Position numbers and translations under genes: made by a program. A model generated the notes under the pieces. The model had not been told where the DNA came from. It saw nothing but the letters and a program-made list of their open reading frames with translations, and searched no databases. A DNA stretch of 64,000 nucleotides from Pholiota molesta. Lineage: Eukaryota; Basidiomycota; Agaricomycetes; Agaricales; Strophariaceae. Position 1 is the first letter of the stretch; every line of letters starts with the position of its first letter. The DNA is taken from positions 186,001 to 250,000 of the forward strand of contig JACGCK010000063.1 in assembly GCA_014925825.1 (NCBI GenBank), written 5' to 3'. Positions 43,637 through 54,126 of this stretch are shown one piece after another.

Positions 43637-44224
43637 GTACACAATAGAAGAACTTCGCTGCATAATCGAGATATCACAGTAGGGAAAAATCTGGTCTCCC
43701 ATACTACTTAGTGGTATGGGGAACGGTAGGCATTGGCAGCCCGCTGCCTGTCAGTACTCCGTCATATTTGGCGTTACTTAGAGCAAATTCCCGAGGTGTC
43801 CGACAGTCGACTCTAAGTAAAAACGACTACAAGCAATTCCTCCGACCAACACAAAGAACTTTATGCAAAAAAACCTTTGGAGGTATGTTTTGCATGAGAG
43901 TAAGTAAGTTCTTCCTGCGTATCAACTGCGTATAACTCATCCGATCCAGGCGCGTAATTTGAGCGTGACATCGCGTGACATGTCGCGTCGCAAGACGAGG
44001 CCGGCTAGTACCGGTCTAAGTCGAATCAGTCGATCGAAAATCCCAGTCGCGTTTTCTGAGCAACGTCGACTGAATCTTGTGACAGCACAGGTCGAGGGAA
44101 TTCGAAAATGTTCCCATTGCCAACGTTCTGTTGTTTAGGGTTTCTTCCATTTGAACCACTACGGCGCTGCCTCATTGACCACGAGTCCTAGTCCACGACG
44201 AGCTTCAGGAAGTCTCAAGAAACC
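43637..44224. other. Intergenic inside the tandem array
   Basis: No family similarity and no gene seen. Contains the short repeated string CGTGACATCGCGTGACATGT near 43965. Confidence 0.4.
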
Positions 44225-44512
44225 ATGGCTACTTTACCTCTTAACCTCGATGAATGCACTGTGAAAATCACACAGAAGGCCCACTACGAATACCCAACTC
44301 GAATGAGCTCCCTGGACGTGGTTGCACGACACCCACAGCTTGGTGAACTCGCCAAAATGCGTTGCACAATCGTCCGCCGTCGATCTCTATTCAGGACCCA
44401 CGGCGACTTCTTGCGGATGATGGATGAGGAGAGCGATGAGCTGATGCAGTTTTCCAAGAAATTGTTTGACGCACACAGCAACGTTGGTGGCATTTCAACT
44501 TGTCAGGTCTAA
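44225..44512 (+). pseudogene. GNAT-ankyrin family, copy E: N-terminal fragment
   Basis: MATLPLNLDECTVKITQK and the following 70 residues match the family N-terminus (HPQLGELAKMRC; RTHGDFLRMMDEESDEL; FDAHSNV). The frame then runs into unrelated sequence and stops, giving 95 aa. Truncated just before the GNAT core. It is more diverged than copy D, so it is probably an independent, older duplicate. Confidence 0.72.
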
Positions 44513-45229
44513 GCTCGGGCTTGAACCGATTATGTATGCTGGGTGCCATGATGGTTGATTTGTTTTCCAAGGAATGATTTAGGAATGACTTTGCGACCTG
44601 CTATTTGTTCTGTAACCTGTTTACTGATTCTGAGGTGAAGTGGTTAAAAACGTACTAGACAACGTAGACATTGAAACCCCGGGGAAGAATGGAGCTATAT
44701 GTGCGATAAGATGCTGTATGTCGCAATTTCCTGCACTCATCCAACAGCGATATCGACGGTGTGGTTGAACTCGAGTCGAATCGAATGATCGGTCGCGAAA
44801 TTTGAACGTGTAGATGCCGGCCAGATCTAACCTTAGGACTTGGAAGAGTGATGTCGACGAAGTAGCTACCGTGGTGGTCAAAGCATAGAGGACGTATAGG
44901 CATGAGTTGAAGACGTGCGCTCGAAGGACCATCAGCGCCTGATTGAGCGCGAATTCTGCCAGAGGCGCTGGTGGTAGGTCCTTCAAGTTCTGGTGCTCAT
45001 ACGAAAGGATCCGGTTCTTTGACTTGTACTCACAGCGTGCCCCTCGATGCCTTCGGGACATGACTAAGTACCTGGCATGAAGTTGTCGAGAGATCGTCGA
45101 TCGAGCGCCTATCCTGCATTTTGTCATCCGCTGTCTAGCTCGAGAATTGAGATGGCTATTCGCTTTAATACTGCGTTCGTTCTTGCAGGTCGTCTCTATT
45201 CTGTTTATTTCTATCCATCCACTACTAGT
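44513..45229. other. Intergenic; long minus-strand open frame not called
   Basis: A minus-strand frame of 211 aa (44621-45256) covers this gap and overlaps the start of the next gene. It shows no family features and I treat it as chance. Confidence 0.4.
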
Positions 45230-46423
45230 ATGTCCAGCCATGAGGTCTCGTGGCAAATCACTTGCCCGCCTTTGAATTCAAGCTGCACCCCCCAGCTGCC
45301 TATTAGACAATATATGCTATACGCCACCCTGATCTCTACAATTGCCTGGTGCTATGTGATTTCCCTCGCTAATAGTGCATTTCAGGCCAAATTCAAGGAG
45401 AGAGACCCGCATTCTTCGAAGCTACGGCGGTTTCTACTGTGCTACGTTGTGCTGATGGCAGCGGTCAGCACCGCGGCGCTCGTAGAAGACGTTGTGTTCG
45501 TTCACAAACTGCTGTTTTCGTCGACTTTGGTGGAAATTTCTCGTGGACCCTTCGTTGTCACCCCGCAATCTATTCCACTTCCTCTTGTCATTTTTGGGGC
45601 CGACGGTCTTATGGTGAGGCAGAGTGTTCAGTGATCATATGTTTTCACCTACTTAATTTGAATAGGTTTGGCGTTGCTGGGTCCTATATCAAGGCATTCG
45701 GCGCCCTCTGAATCTCTTTTATAGCTCTTTTTTAGCTTTCATTTTGATGTCGTCACTTGGTACATTTCCGACTCGCGTGGTAGTGAGCTATAACTCATTT
45801 CATCTTTATTATTAGGTGTGACCGTTTATTATGCTTATAGGCTCGCGAGTCCAGACATAGCCGCTGTAAATCAGCCGCTGATCACTTTGACGATGGTGAT
45901 CAACTTCATCCTGTCTATGATGATCGTCGGCCGCCTCCTTGTGCACGAGCGCGACATGCGGGCTACCTTAGGTGTAGGTGTGCGCAGCGGGCCGTCGCCG
46001 TTCAAAAAGGCCATCTCTATCTGTGTGGAATCCTGCGCCATGATTGTCTGGTGCGGCGCAGTGATCACCGCCATGGCGAAGTCGGGGAACCGAGCGGCTG
46101 CTATGATGGCGACGGTGCCGTTCGCCCTTCTGACGCATATCTGTGTGAGTGGCTCCAGATTTCTGAGTGCCGATCACGACGTGAACTGAATGCTACTGCT
46201 ACTTGCGGTGCTGTTTCGCCAGGTTATCTCCCCTCTTCTCCTCATTGTTCGTGTAGCCAACGGCCGTGCTCATCCCGCAACGGCCCCGTCCTCGTTATCG
46301 TCGATAGAAGTCCATGAAGGACGCATCGCCGACACCGGAGGCCGTTACGCCATTCGATTCTTCCATCCCACATCGACTGCTGCAACAGGAAAATCTGTAG
46401 AAAATATTTATGTACCTAAATAG
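45230..46423 (+). CDS. Seven-helix membrane protein, Agaricomycete-type
   Basis: Exons 45230-45613, 45666-45759, 45816-46144, 46223-46423 give 335 aa. Hydrophobic segments in order: MLYATLISTIAWCYVISLA, LLCYVVLMAAVSTAALV, the segment around VIFGADGLMVWRCWVLYQG, FYSSFLAFILMSSLGVTVYY, LITLTMVINFILSMMIVG, CAMIVWCGAVITAM and TVPFALLTHICVISPLLLIV. That makes seven helices, followed by a Ser/Thr-rich cytosolic tail. The ADG-x-x-VWRCWVLY motif in helix three is characteristic of a large, mostly uncharacterised family in mushroom genomes. The start at 45230 gives MSSHEVSWQIT; in-frame ATGs upstream (45152, 45077) are possible. The frame is clean through all splice sites. Whether it senses a ligand is unknown. 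Confidence 0.82.
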
Positions 46424-46747
46424 CACGCATGGTCCCCATGACGGTTAATTTGTTATTGCCTTGCAGCCTACTATAAATTCTGTCTATCCAACGTTTGCGG
46501 TGGAGCAGTCTGGCTTTTTCAAGTTGATTCGTATTGAGGGACTGTGTCTTCCCCTCGAGCTGTTCCAGTCTAAATATAGACCCCACTTTCAACTTTTAGC
46601 GCCCATCTTAGCCGTCTTCTCGAACCAGGGAAAATTAGGAATGTATGCTTCTCAAATCCACATTTTACTACCCGTCCCAATCATCAACTACCCCTCTCTC
46701 TGCCTTTCTTATGAAGATCCTTTCGAAGTTTGGCCACCAATAATTGA
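46424..46747. other. Intergenic, convergent 3' ends
   Basis: Between the membrane-protein gene (+) and the secreted repeat-protein gene (-). The open frame 46461-46751 has no support. Confidence 0.45.
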
Positions 46748-47233
46748 CTAGAATCTTTCCAAGGAAGAGCCGGACGCTGAGGTGATCATCCACCCGGTGA
46801 CACACGTTGTCGGCGACGGCGGGACTGTGGTAGACGAAGACGAAGACGATGAAGATGAAGACGAATCACTGCCGGTGGGGAATGTATTGGTCGGGAACGG
46901 ATCGCTTATGGTGGGCCAAGTGTATGTGGGGTACGGATCGCTGATGGTATACGTCGGGTCGCTGATAGGGTATGTTGGGAGTGTGTCGGTGGGGGACGTG
47001 TTGCTAATGGTGATCGTCGTGGATTTGGAGGAGCTTGTGCTGCTGCTGGTGGTGGTCTTCGATGACAGCGCCGCTGCGTCCTGGAGATTAGATTAAATGA
47101 GCGAAGTTGCTTTTCGATCACGGAGACGGTGGACGAGTATGATAGTCTATGTTCTTACCGCGAAGGAGATGGACAATGCAAGCATGAGCGCCAGCACCGT
47201 AGAAAACGAACGAGAGTGATTAGGCTGTTGCAT
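46748..47233 (-). CDS. Small secreted Ser/Thr/Pro-rich protein with ISDP repeats
   Basis: Rebuilt from two minus-strand exons, 47233-47159 and 47080-46748 (intron 78 bp, GTAAGA...CTCCAG), giving 135 aa. Residues 1-25 form a signal peptide (STVLALMLALSISFA), and the exon boundary falls exactly at its end. The mature protein begins DAAALSSKTTTSSS. It has a Ser/Thr-rich block, then repeats of the type ISDP followed by Pro/Thr/Tyr (YPISDPTYTISDPYPTYTW; TISDPFPTNTFPTGSD), a run of serines, and one cysteine near the end (TTCVTGW). It should be heavily O-glycosylated; a cell-wall or matrix role is an inference. A TATA box at 47331-47340 on the same strand supports the gene. A 104-aa plus-strand frame (46782-47096) overlaps it and is its shadow. 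Confidence 0.7.
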
Positions 47234-47330
47234 GATGGACTGGTAGAAGGGTACGTGTGGGCGCGTGCCTCGAAAAACCTTGGTTTGAAAGGCGACGAAT
47301 GCCTCTCCGTCGCCCGTCGTCCGTTCCTCT

Positions 47331-47340
47331 CTTTATATAT
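47331..47340 (-). promoter_or_regulatory. TATA box of the secreted repeat-protein gene
   Basis: ATATATAAAG on the minus strand, about 100 bp upstream of the ATG at 47233, a good distance for a short 5' UTR. Confidence 0.55.
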
Positions 47341-48802
47341 GTCCAGACTCAAGCACATCCACCACGGTCAAACTCAAATCAAATCAGAAGGATGCAAGTC
47401 GGATAATACGCCGAATGGTAGTGACAGCGCCCAGCCCCTTCCAGGATTTCCGTCCCCGAAAGACTGCTATCTTGTGGTTTACGAAGTGGATGTGTTCCTA
47501 GATTCTAAGCCTTTGATTTCTGGGTAGGTACGGGATGATATAGAGGCTTATGGAGGTGATATAGATCGCAGATGTCAATTGTCGGGCAGCATTGGCGCTT
47601 GCAAATGGAATGCATAAGACCTGCAATGAGCTTGGCGGTAAAGACGTCGATGGAGGTCATCGACAGTAGGGATTCGGGGCCTGAGTTCCTGTGTTAAGGA
47701 TCTATCAAGCAATAGTCTCCGATATCTTACGGTGAAGCGTTTGAAAACGCACTAGACATCGAGGACCCGCCATAGTTCTTGTGAATCAATTTTGAATGAT
47801 AAGAAGAAGCTCATCGATGATAGACGTAGATTATTGTTCAGGATACAGGTTGGGGAAATAGTCACGATGCGTCGATGGTGTTGCAAGACATGCCAGTGGT
47901 TAGCCGTGTGTTGAACGTTGAACGTTGAACGTTGAACGCTGAGCGTCGGAGCCCGAGCCGCATCGGAGCTCGGAGCTAGGCGGCGCGGCGTCCGTCTCCA
48001 GCGGCAAAGTCGGTGACTCTTCGGTACCCTGCCCCCCACACACTGTCAAGGTTAGACAGTGCTATATCAGCTTACTTTGTATCGTACGATGATATCGAAC
48101 ACGAGGTGGAGATAGTGCAGACAGGCAAACAGCATGTACTTGCAGGCTTGCTAGGAGTGCGGGGTAATGATGTTAATAGCCAATCTATTTTTAGAGCCTT
48201 ACTTGTCAAGGAGGCGCTTTGGGGTGCAAGCTCGTTTCATTTAGGTTGACTGGCAGTTCATACGTGCTATTCATGGTGGAATCAACTTCGAGATGACTGG
48301 GTTATAGTTCGAGAACCGGGCATAAGGTTCACGGCTGTTAATGTACGTGGGCATCACGGCTTTTGTGTGCTGTATTGAATGTATTTTGGGCGTGTGCGCG
48401 TCCTTGAGTTGGCGCTTTATGGGTTGTTGGCAGTACCTGGCTAAGCGCTGTCGCGCAATTGACAAAGGATACCAGTCTAGATTGGATGCACGGAGAAAGA
48501 TGTTTGTTATCGAGGAGTTGGTGAATCCAATTGATAGGAATACATTCCTTCTGCAATAATTCCAGAGGTTTTGCGAGCAAACTTAAGAGCCTTTGTACTT
48601 CGCGGGTCTTATTGCGGTTGAACTGCAGTTCGTGGACCGGCGCGTGGGTGGGGATGAGTGGAGGGTATGGCGCGATAAGGGGCTGCGGAACTGACGTGCG
48701 CTGGTCGGGGATGACTCGACGGATTGGGGAGAGCCAAATAGGGGACAACAAGACGCGACATATGAGGTGGCACGGAGCCGGTCCCCTTTCTTCCTAACCA
48801 TC
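47341..48802. other. Intergenic between divergent secreted-protein genes
   Basis: No gene supported. Includes the TTGAACG repeats at about 47912-47938. The minus-strand frame 48338-48751 lacks family features. Confidence 0.45.
47912..47938. repeat. Short tandem repeat, TTGAACG units
   Basis: Four consecutive 7-bp units (TTGAACG, the last one followed by CTGAGCG). Seen directly. Confidence 0.8.
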
Positions 48803-50440
48803 ATGTCCCTTCTCCACTGGTCTCTCCTGGCCATCTGCGCCGCCTCGAGCGTCCTCTCAACACCCCTCTCAACCAGCTCAAATGTCCACATCCCCAACGC
48901 ACCCTTGAGTCTCGCCCCTCTTGTCGCTGTCGAGCATCCCCATGGCAGCATCAACAACTCGTACATCATCATGCTTAAGGATGATGTCCCAGCTGTCGTC
49001 ATGCAGAGCCATATGAACTTCCTGCAATCGGCGCACGCCGCTAACCCGCTCGCCGATGACATGTCGGGCGTGCAGCAGATCTACGAGGGCCATGTCACGG
49101 GCTACGCTGGAAAGTTCTCGGAACAGGTGGTCGAGCAGATCAGGCGCATGCCAGAGGTCGCGTTCGTGGAGAAGGATCAGATTGTCCGGACGCAAGATGT
49201 GCAGAAGGGCGCGCCGTGGGTGAGCATTCTGCGCTGCTCCACACTGCACAGCCTCTGACGCGGCGCTTATTTCTCGCTCATTATTAGGGTCTCGCACGGA
49301 TCAGCCACCGTCCCAGGTTGACCTTTGCCACTTTCACCAAGTATGTGTTTGACCCGCAAGGCGGCGAGGGTGTCGACGTCTATGTCGTTGATACCGGTAT
49401 CAACGTTGACCACGTCGAGTTCGAGGGCCGCGCGAAATGGGGCAAGACTATTCCCCAGAATGACGTCGATGAGGATGGCAATGGTCACGGTTCTCACTGC
49501 GCTGGAACTATCGCCTCTCGCAAGTACGGTGTCGCGAAGAAGGCCAACGTCATCGCTGTCAAGGTTCTTGGCTCCAACGGAAGCGGAAGCATGTCTGATG
49601 TTGTTGGTGGCGTCGTCTGGGCTGCTAACCAGGCCAAGGCGAAAGCTGATGCTGCCGCTGCTGAAGTTGCTAAGACTGGTTCCACCAAACACAAGGGATC
49701 TGTTGCCAACATGAGTCTCGGAGGCGGCAAGTCTCAGGCTTTGGACAGCGCCGTGGACAAGGCTGTGAAATCCGGACTGCACTTTGCCGTGGCTGCAGGT
49801 GAGTAATTTCGCACAGACGGCATGGCGCGATGCTAATTATATGTCAGGAAATGATAACCGTGATGCATGCCAATACTCTCCCGCCGCCTCGGAGCTTGCT
49901 GTCACTGTTGGCGCTTCGACCCTTGGTGATGAGCGCGCCTACTTCTCCAACCACGGTGCTTGTGTTGACGTCTTCGCGCCTGGTTTGAACATTCTTTCGA
50001 CCTACAAGGGAAGCAACACCGCTACCTCCACCCTCTCTGGTACTTCCATGGCCTCGCCCCACACCGCTGGTCTCCTTGCCTATCTCCTTTCCATCTACCC
50101 CTCGAAGGAGTTTGATCCCTCATTTGATGCCGACAACAACCTCATCGCTATCCAGTCCAGCCGCATCCTCTCCTCGCCCTTCAGCGGTGCCGTCTCCTCG
50201 TCGTCGCTCTATGCGACGGTCCACCGTGCGCTGCCTTCGTTCGTCACGAACTACCTCCCCACGCCCCACTTCCTCGACGTTGTCTTCCAGAATGGTGACA
50301 GTGTTGCGCCCGTTCCTCCGCGGGGGATCACCCCCGCGCAGCTGAAGAAGGCGCTGATTGCGCTGTCGAGTGAGGGGCTCCTCGCAGAGCTGCCAGCAGA
50401 GACGGTGAACAAACTTATCTTCAATAATGCGACTGCTTGA
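48803..50440 (+). CDS. Subtilisin-like serine protease (S8, cerevisin/proteinase K type)
   Basis: Exons 48803-49219, 49288-49798, 49848-50440 give 506 aa. A signal peptide (MSLLHWSLLAICAASSVLS) comes first. Residues about 50-135 form the I9 inhibitor propeptide (SYIIMLKDDVPA ... VAFVEKDQIV). The catalytic domain carries the triad in order: Asp in DVYVVDTGIN, His in GNGHGSHCAGT, Ser in GTSMASPHTAG; the oxyanion-hole Asn lies in AAGNDN. Motif and length match vacuolar cerevisin (Prb1-type) rather than short secreted proteinase K, because of the C-terminal extension of about 100 residues. Role: general proteolysis in the vacuole or outside the cell. Intron 2 is 49 bp and starts within the AAG codon group just before the oxyanion Asn. 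Intact. Confidence 0.94.
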
Positions 50441-52179
50441 GCCCTGGCGGGATGATACCCGGCCGGTGGTGGAGGTAGTGTGCAACGGCTCTGGATATGG
50501 GATGTCATACTTGATCGGGGGGGTTGGCTTGTTTTCATGTGTCGCTCTCGCGGTCGTGCTTCTGGATACCCTGTCCTGCATGCCCCCTCCCTGTCTTACT
50601 TAGCTTATCTGCGCAGCATGCATATACGTACTGCGCATTTCGTTCCCGTGGATCAGGACTCCAACCGACATAGACACCATACATACGCATTCTGCTTTCC
50701 TGATCGTGCACTTTTGTGCGATTACTCATTCGTCTATTTTTGCATGCGTATCCCTTGCTTTGCGTATTTGTGATTTTAGTTTTTATGGTAAACTCGAAGG
50801 CCATGTGTATATCTAGTATTAAGCAACATATTATATTCTTCTTTTTGCATTGAGAATTTGTGCTTGGACTTGGGAATGAAATATACATGGCGTTGCATGC
50901 AGCGCTGACGCAAAGGAGGATCCATTCACAAAACTGACAGAAAGTTGAACGGGGCCAGGGGTTGGCTCTGGATGGTGCGCCCTCCGCCCGGAGATGCGTC
51001 GATTCGTCGGGGGGTTCCGGCAGGAACTTGATGGAAATACTTGCACCGGCGAATCCCTGGTCACCTCTACTTGCTCTGCAGCTCGTAAGTAGAACTGCTG
51101 GATTCGGGTGGACGTGTTTGGGGGCTAGCAGTAAGTCGGGCCGCCAACAGCTGTCGACATACGGTGTCCGACAATGGGAACACTGCCCAACCATCTATAA
51201 AATTTTCAAAAACACTTGCTCTCCGTACGAGGTGGATCAAATGTTTTTCTTTGCGCACTGCGCACAGGCTGAAGTCGGTGCGGATGATATGTGCATTTTG
51301 GGAAGGGGATCGAGGAGATGAAGGGCGAAATGTAGAGTTTTACTGCAAAGCTGAACTTGTAGTCATCATACTGAGCCCGGCAAAATAAGTATGGGTATTG
51401 TCTGTTGGTGTCTTTTCGCCAATAGCCAGTGTGTGGTGGTGGTAGTTTTGAGAGTCGATCCGCATGTGGCGGACAGAAATTTGCTGATAGCGACGTCGGG
51501 TTATGCCCTACGATGACTAGGGCTTGACTAGGGCATTGCACGCAGGATCATCGGACTACGCGATTAGCGCCTGCACGTGATATTAGCGCTCAAGGGTATT
51601 CAAAAGGGTACCAACTTTCAATTTCGACCTCTAGGGTAGGACATCCGTTATCTGGGAATCGGCCTCGTCTATGCGTTTTATTCTTCCGTCTAAAACTCGA
51701 ACGCTCAGCACTGCAGAAGCATGGTGGTGCGGACAAGTAGGGACCATGACAAGACCATGATCATATCCTCGCAAGGAAGAACGGCCATCCAAAAGCTGAT
51801 ATTATCGTTGTTACAGGGCTCGTCCATCAGAAATGCGAGGTATCTATGGAAAGTGTGGGCAATAGCTAGCCCTAGGCACTGCATAACAGAATTATTGATT
51901 GGGATATCTCCATTGTAATGTCGCCAATGTTCAATGCCTGCTTTTCACTGTCGTGCGAGGGAGCGTTTCACAAGTCATTCTCATGAATAGTATATCCCTT
52001 GGCGTAATAGCTGCAAAGCAGCAACATGTACGGTTGACTGAGTACCTAAAATTTACGGAATAGATATGTAATACGAAGCGTACTATCCGTAAACATCGAT
52101 TGTAAACACCTCGCTGATTAGTTTGAACTACTGGTACTGTAGTATACGGAAGTGATATATTCTGGTACGCTTGTCGGAC
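50441..52179. other. Intergenic region
   Basis: About 1.7 kb. Several minus-strand frames here (for example 50535-51194) are long only because stops are sparse; I see no motif or splice pattern. No gene called. Confidence 0.45.
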
Positions 52180-52188
52180 TATTTAAAC
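52180..52188 (+). promoter_or_regulatory. TATA-like box of the dsRBD gene
   Basis: TATTTAAAC lies about 90 bp before the ATG at 52278. The earlier in-frame ATG at 52152 would then be upstream of the transcript, which supports the shorter start. Confidence 0.5.
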
Positions 52189-52277
52189 GTCGTGGAACGA
52201 GTAGTTGGGGCAGTAAACAGTCTTCCTCAGCCATTCAACGCCCTCGAGCTCTACAACCAACAATTCTCTCGACCTCT

Positions 52278-52574
52278 ATGGCTACCACCGCAGTTACCGG
52301 TCTGAACAACTTTTGCCAGGCCCTTCACTGGCCTGTGCCTACATACGACCTCACCTCATCCGGTCCCCAAAATCAGACCGTCCACCAGGCGAAGGTTCTC
52401 AGTGCGTATTGATTGTCTTAACCCAAATTGTTCTTGAAAAGCACTAATGCGGCTGTAGTCAATGGGATCGAGTACGGGGAGGGGACCGGAACTTCCAAGA
52501 ATGCGGCCAAGGAAGCGGCAGCAGCTGCAGCTCTTGCCCAAATGCGCAACGAGCATCCTGAATATACCTTCTGA
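52278..52574 (+). CDS. Stand-alone double-stranded RNA-binding domain protein
   Basis: Exons 52278-52401 and 52459-52574 (intron 57 bp) give only 79 aa. Almost the whole protein is one dsRBD: helix 1 LNNFCQALHWPVPTY, a strand around YDLTSSGPQN, strands QAKVLINGIEYGEGTG, then the RNA-contact turn and helix 2 TSKNAAKEAAAAAALAQM. The GxGxSKKxAK core of the domain is clear, but the second Lys of the KKxAK motif is Asn. No other domain is attached, unlike Dicer, RNase III, ADAR or ribosomal S5. It might bind dsRNA on its own, act as a partner in RNA silencing or editing, or antagonise such factors; these are inferences. The start is supported by the TATA-like box. Confidence 0.8.
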
Positions 52575-53343
52575 TTCACGATCTGTTTCTTCTCATGTAT
52601 GTATCGAATTGTTATCGTGCTCTAGAGATGTGATATTGAATAAATTAATTTACAGCTCATTAGAAATGTTATAGATACTCTAGAATGTTAGCCTCTTGAA
52701 CGCCTCCGATGCTCAGCGCATATGTTTTATATCTGTAGCTAGATATTGTGGCCCCCTTTTCAGTCTCTTATATGCAATACTACCTGAAGTATGTATTCGT
52801 TCGTGACTAGCCTGGTATAATGACATATCATGTGTATTTTTTTTATTTCATCTAAGTATTTCTTTCCCTTTTCCAAGTGATTTCCTTGCCTCTGCTTCCT
52901 CTAGTGTACAGGGCGCGCAGCTAGTTCGACGCCCAGATCAGTACTCAGCCCGCGATGCCGCGCGAAGGTGCATGGGGGAGAGCGTCCAAGTTGAGAGTGC
53001 ATGCCGGACGCCTGGCTGTTAATTCTTGGATCCAGCGTCTGACCGTCCTGCCATCTCTGTAAAAACCACTCAAGCGTAGTACAGACCGTTTCTAAGTCGC
53101 AGCTGTATTGAACGCTATTGAAAATGCATCTTATCGCGGGTTTGAATTGTGCCGGATTCCATAGAAGCACTGGTGGCACCCTTGATATAATATGATTGGT
53201 TGTTGGATGGGCGTTTCCCACATTTAAGCGCCCAAGATTGATAGAAAAGGCCGTTGTGCCAATGGCCCCATGTGTTACCTACGGTGCCTACAACTTACGT
53301 TTTCATATATCCGGCGAGCGAGCATTGACGCCTGCTAACACTC
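52575..53343. other. Intergenic region
   Basis: No gene supported. The minus-strand frame 52901-53221 lacks motifs. Confidence 0.45.
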
Positions 53344-53956
53344 ATGGCCCATATCGAGAGTCCGTTGGCCGTCTTTTTCGGCGGATACGCACCGCAGTTC
53401 GTCTACAACCCGGGAAACCCAGCGACTGTGGAGTTCTATCGTCTCTGCGACACATTTGGGTGGGAGAGGCATAGTGCCGAAAGAGACACTGCATATCAGG
53501 CATTCAGCACGGCGCTGACACTCGAGTTCAATGCCAACTTCGGTACGGAGGTCGATAACCTAGAGTCCTGGCAAAGTCTGGCTAGGCATATGGGCATTGT
53601 GCCTGTTCCAAGTAAGCTGAAAGCGTGCCGGAACGTGAGCAGCGCGGTTTTCTGCTCATTCCAGAGTTGCTGATTCCATCGTCCGCATCTGTATCTAGCA
53701 AGTCAGGATGTCCCATGTCAACCTCGTTGACTTGGTTGCGGCGTTCGCGCGAGGTGGGCAGGCGAGGCGATTCGGATCTGAGGTGGCTCTGAGCGTGTAC
53801 ACCAAAGAGACGGGCAAATTCTTTCCTCGAAAAGATATACATGCAGGAGACTTGCTCAAGTTCCTCCTCCGAAATATTATAACACCGAGCCAAGACCGAA
53901 ATAACGGAGCCAGTCAGGGACGAGCGACGGGTAGAAGTCGTAGAGGACGCTCTTGA
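53344..53956 (+). CDS. Conserved fungal protein of unknown function, 182 aa
   Basis: Exons 53344-53634 and 53699-53956 give 182 aa. It belongs to a family I know only as a conserved, uncharacterised protein of mushroom and other fungi. Recognisable blocks: FFGGYAPQFVYNPGNPATVE, then EFYRLCDTFGWER, a helix with FNANFG, the block WQSLARHMGIVPVP, then VNLVDLVAAF, RFGSEVALSVYTKETGKFFP and a closing helix LLKFLLRNI. The C-terminal 25 residues are basic and Arg/Gly-rich (GRATGRSRRGRS). No signal peptide or membrane segment. It is convergent with GCN1: its stop is 171 bp from the GCN1 stop. The acceptor at 53698 is chosen because it continues the family block without a stop. Confidence 0.75.
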
Positions 53957-54126
53957 TGGGCAAGACAATGTAACTTCAGTGACAAAAAATATGACGAGTA
54001 CCACTTGAAATAGAATCTTTTATATATTTCGGTGTGGCGCATCCGCGCCTCAAGCATCTGCTATGGATTATGTTATATCTACGACCTTCACCTTGCCTCA
54101 CCAACGAGCCAAATTGCTGCCTATCT

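Noticed and set aside
44621..45256. 211-aa minus-strand open frame
   Set aside because: It overlaps the start of the membrane-protein gene, has no family motif, no signal peptide and no regular composition; probably a chance long frame.
46782..47096. 104-aa plus-strand frame rich in Val and Gly
   Set aside because: It is the antisense shadow of the Ser/Thr-rich repeats of the minus-strand secreted protein, which has better start, splice and TATA evidence.
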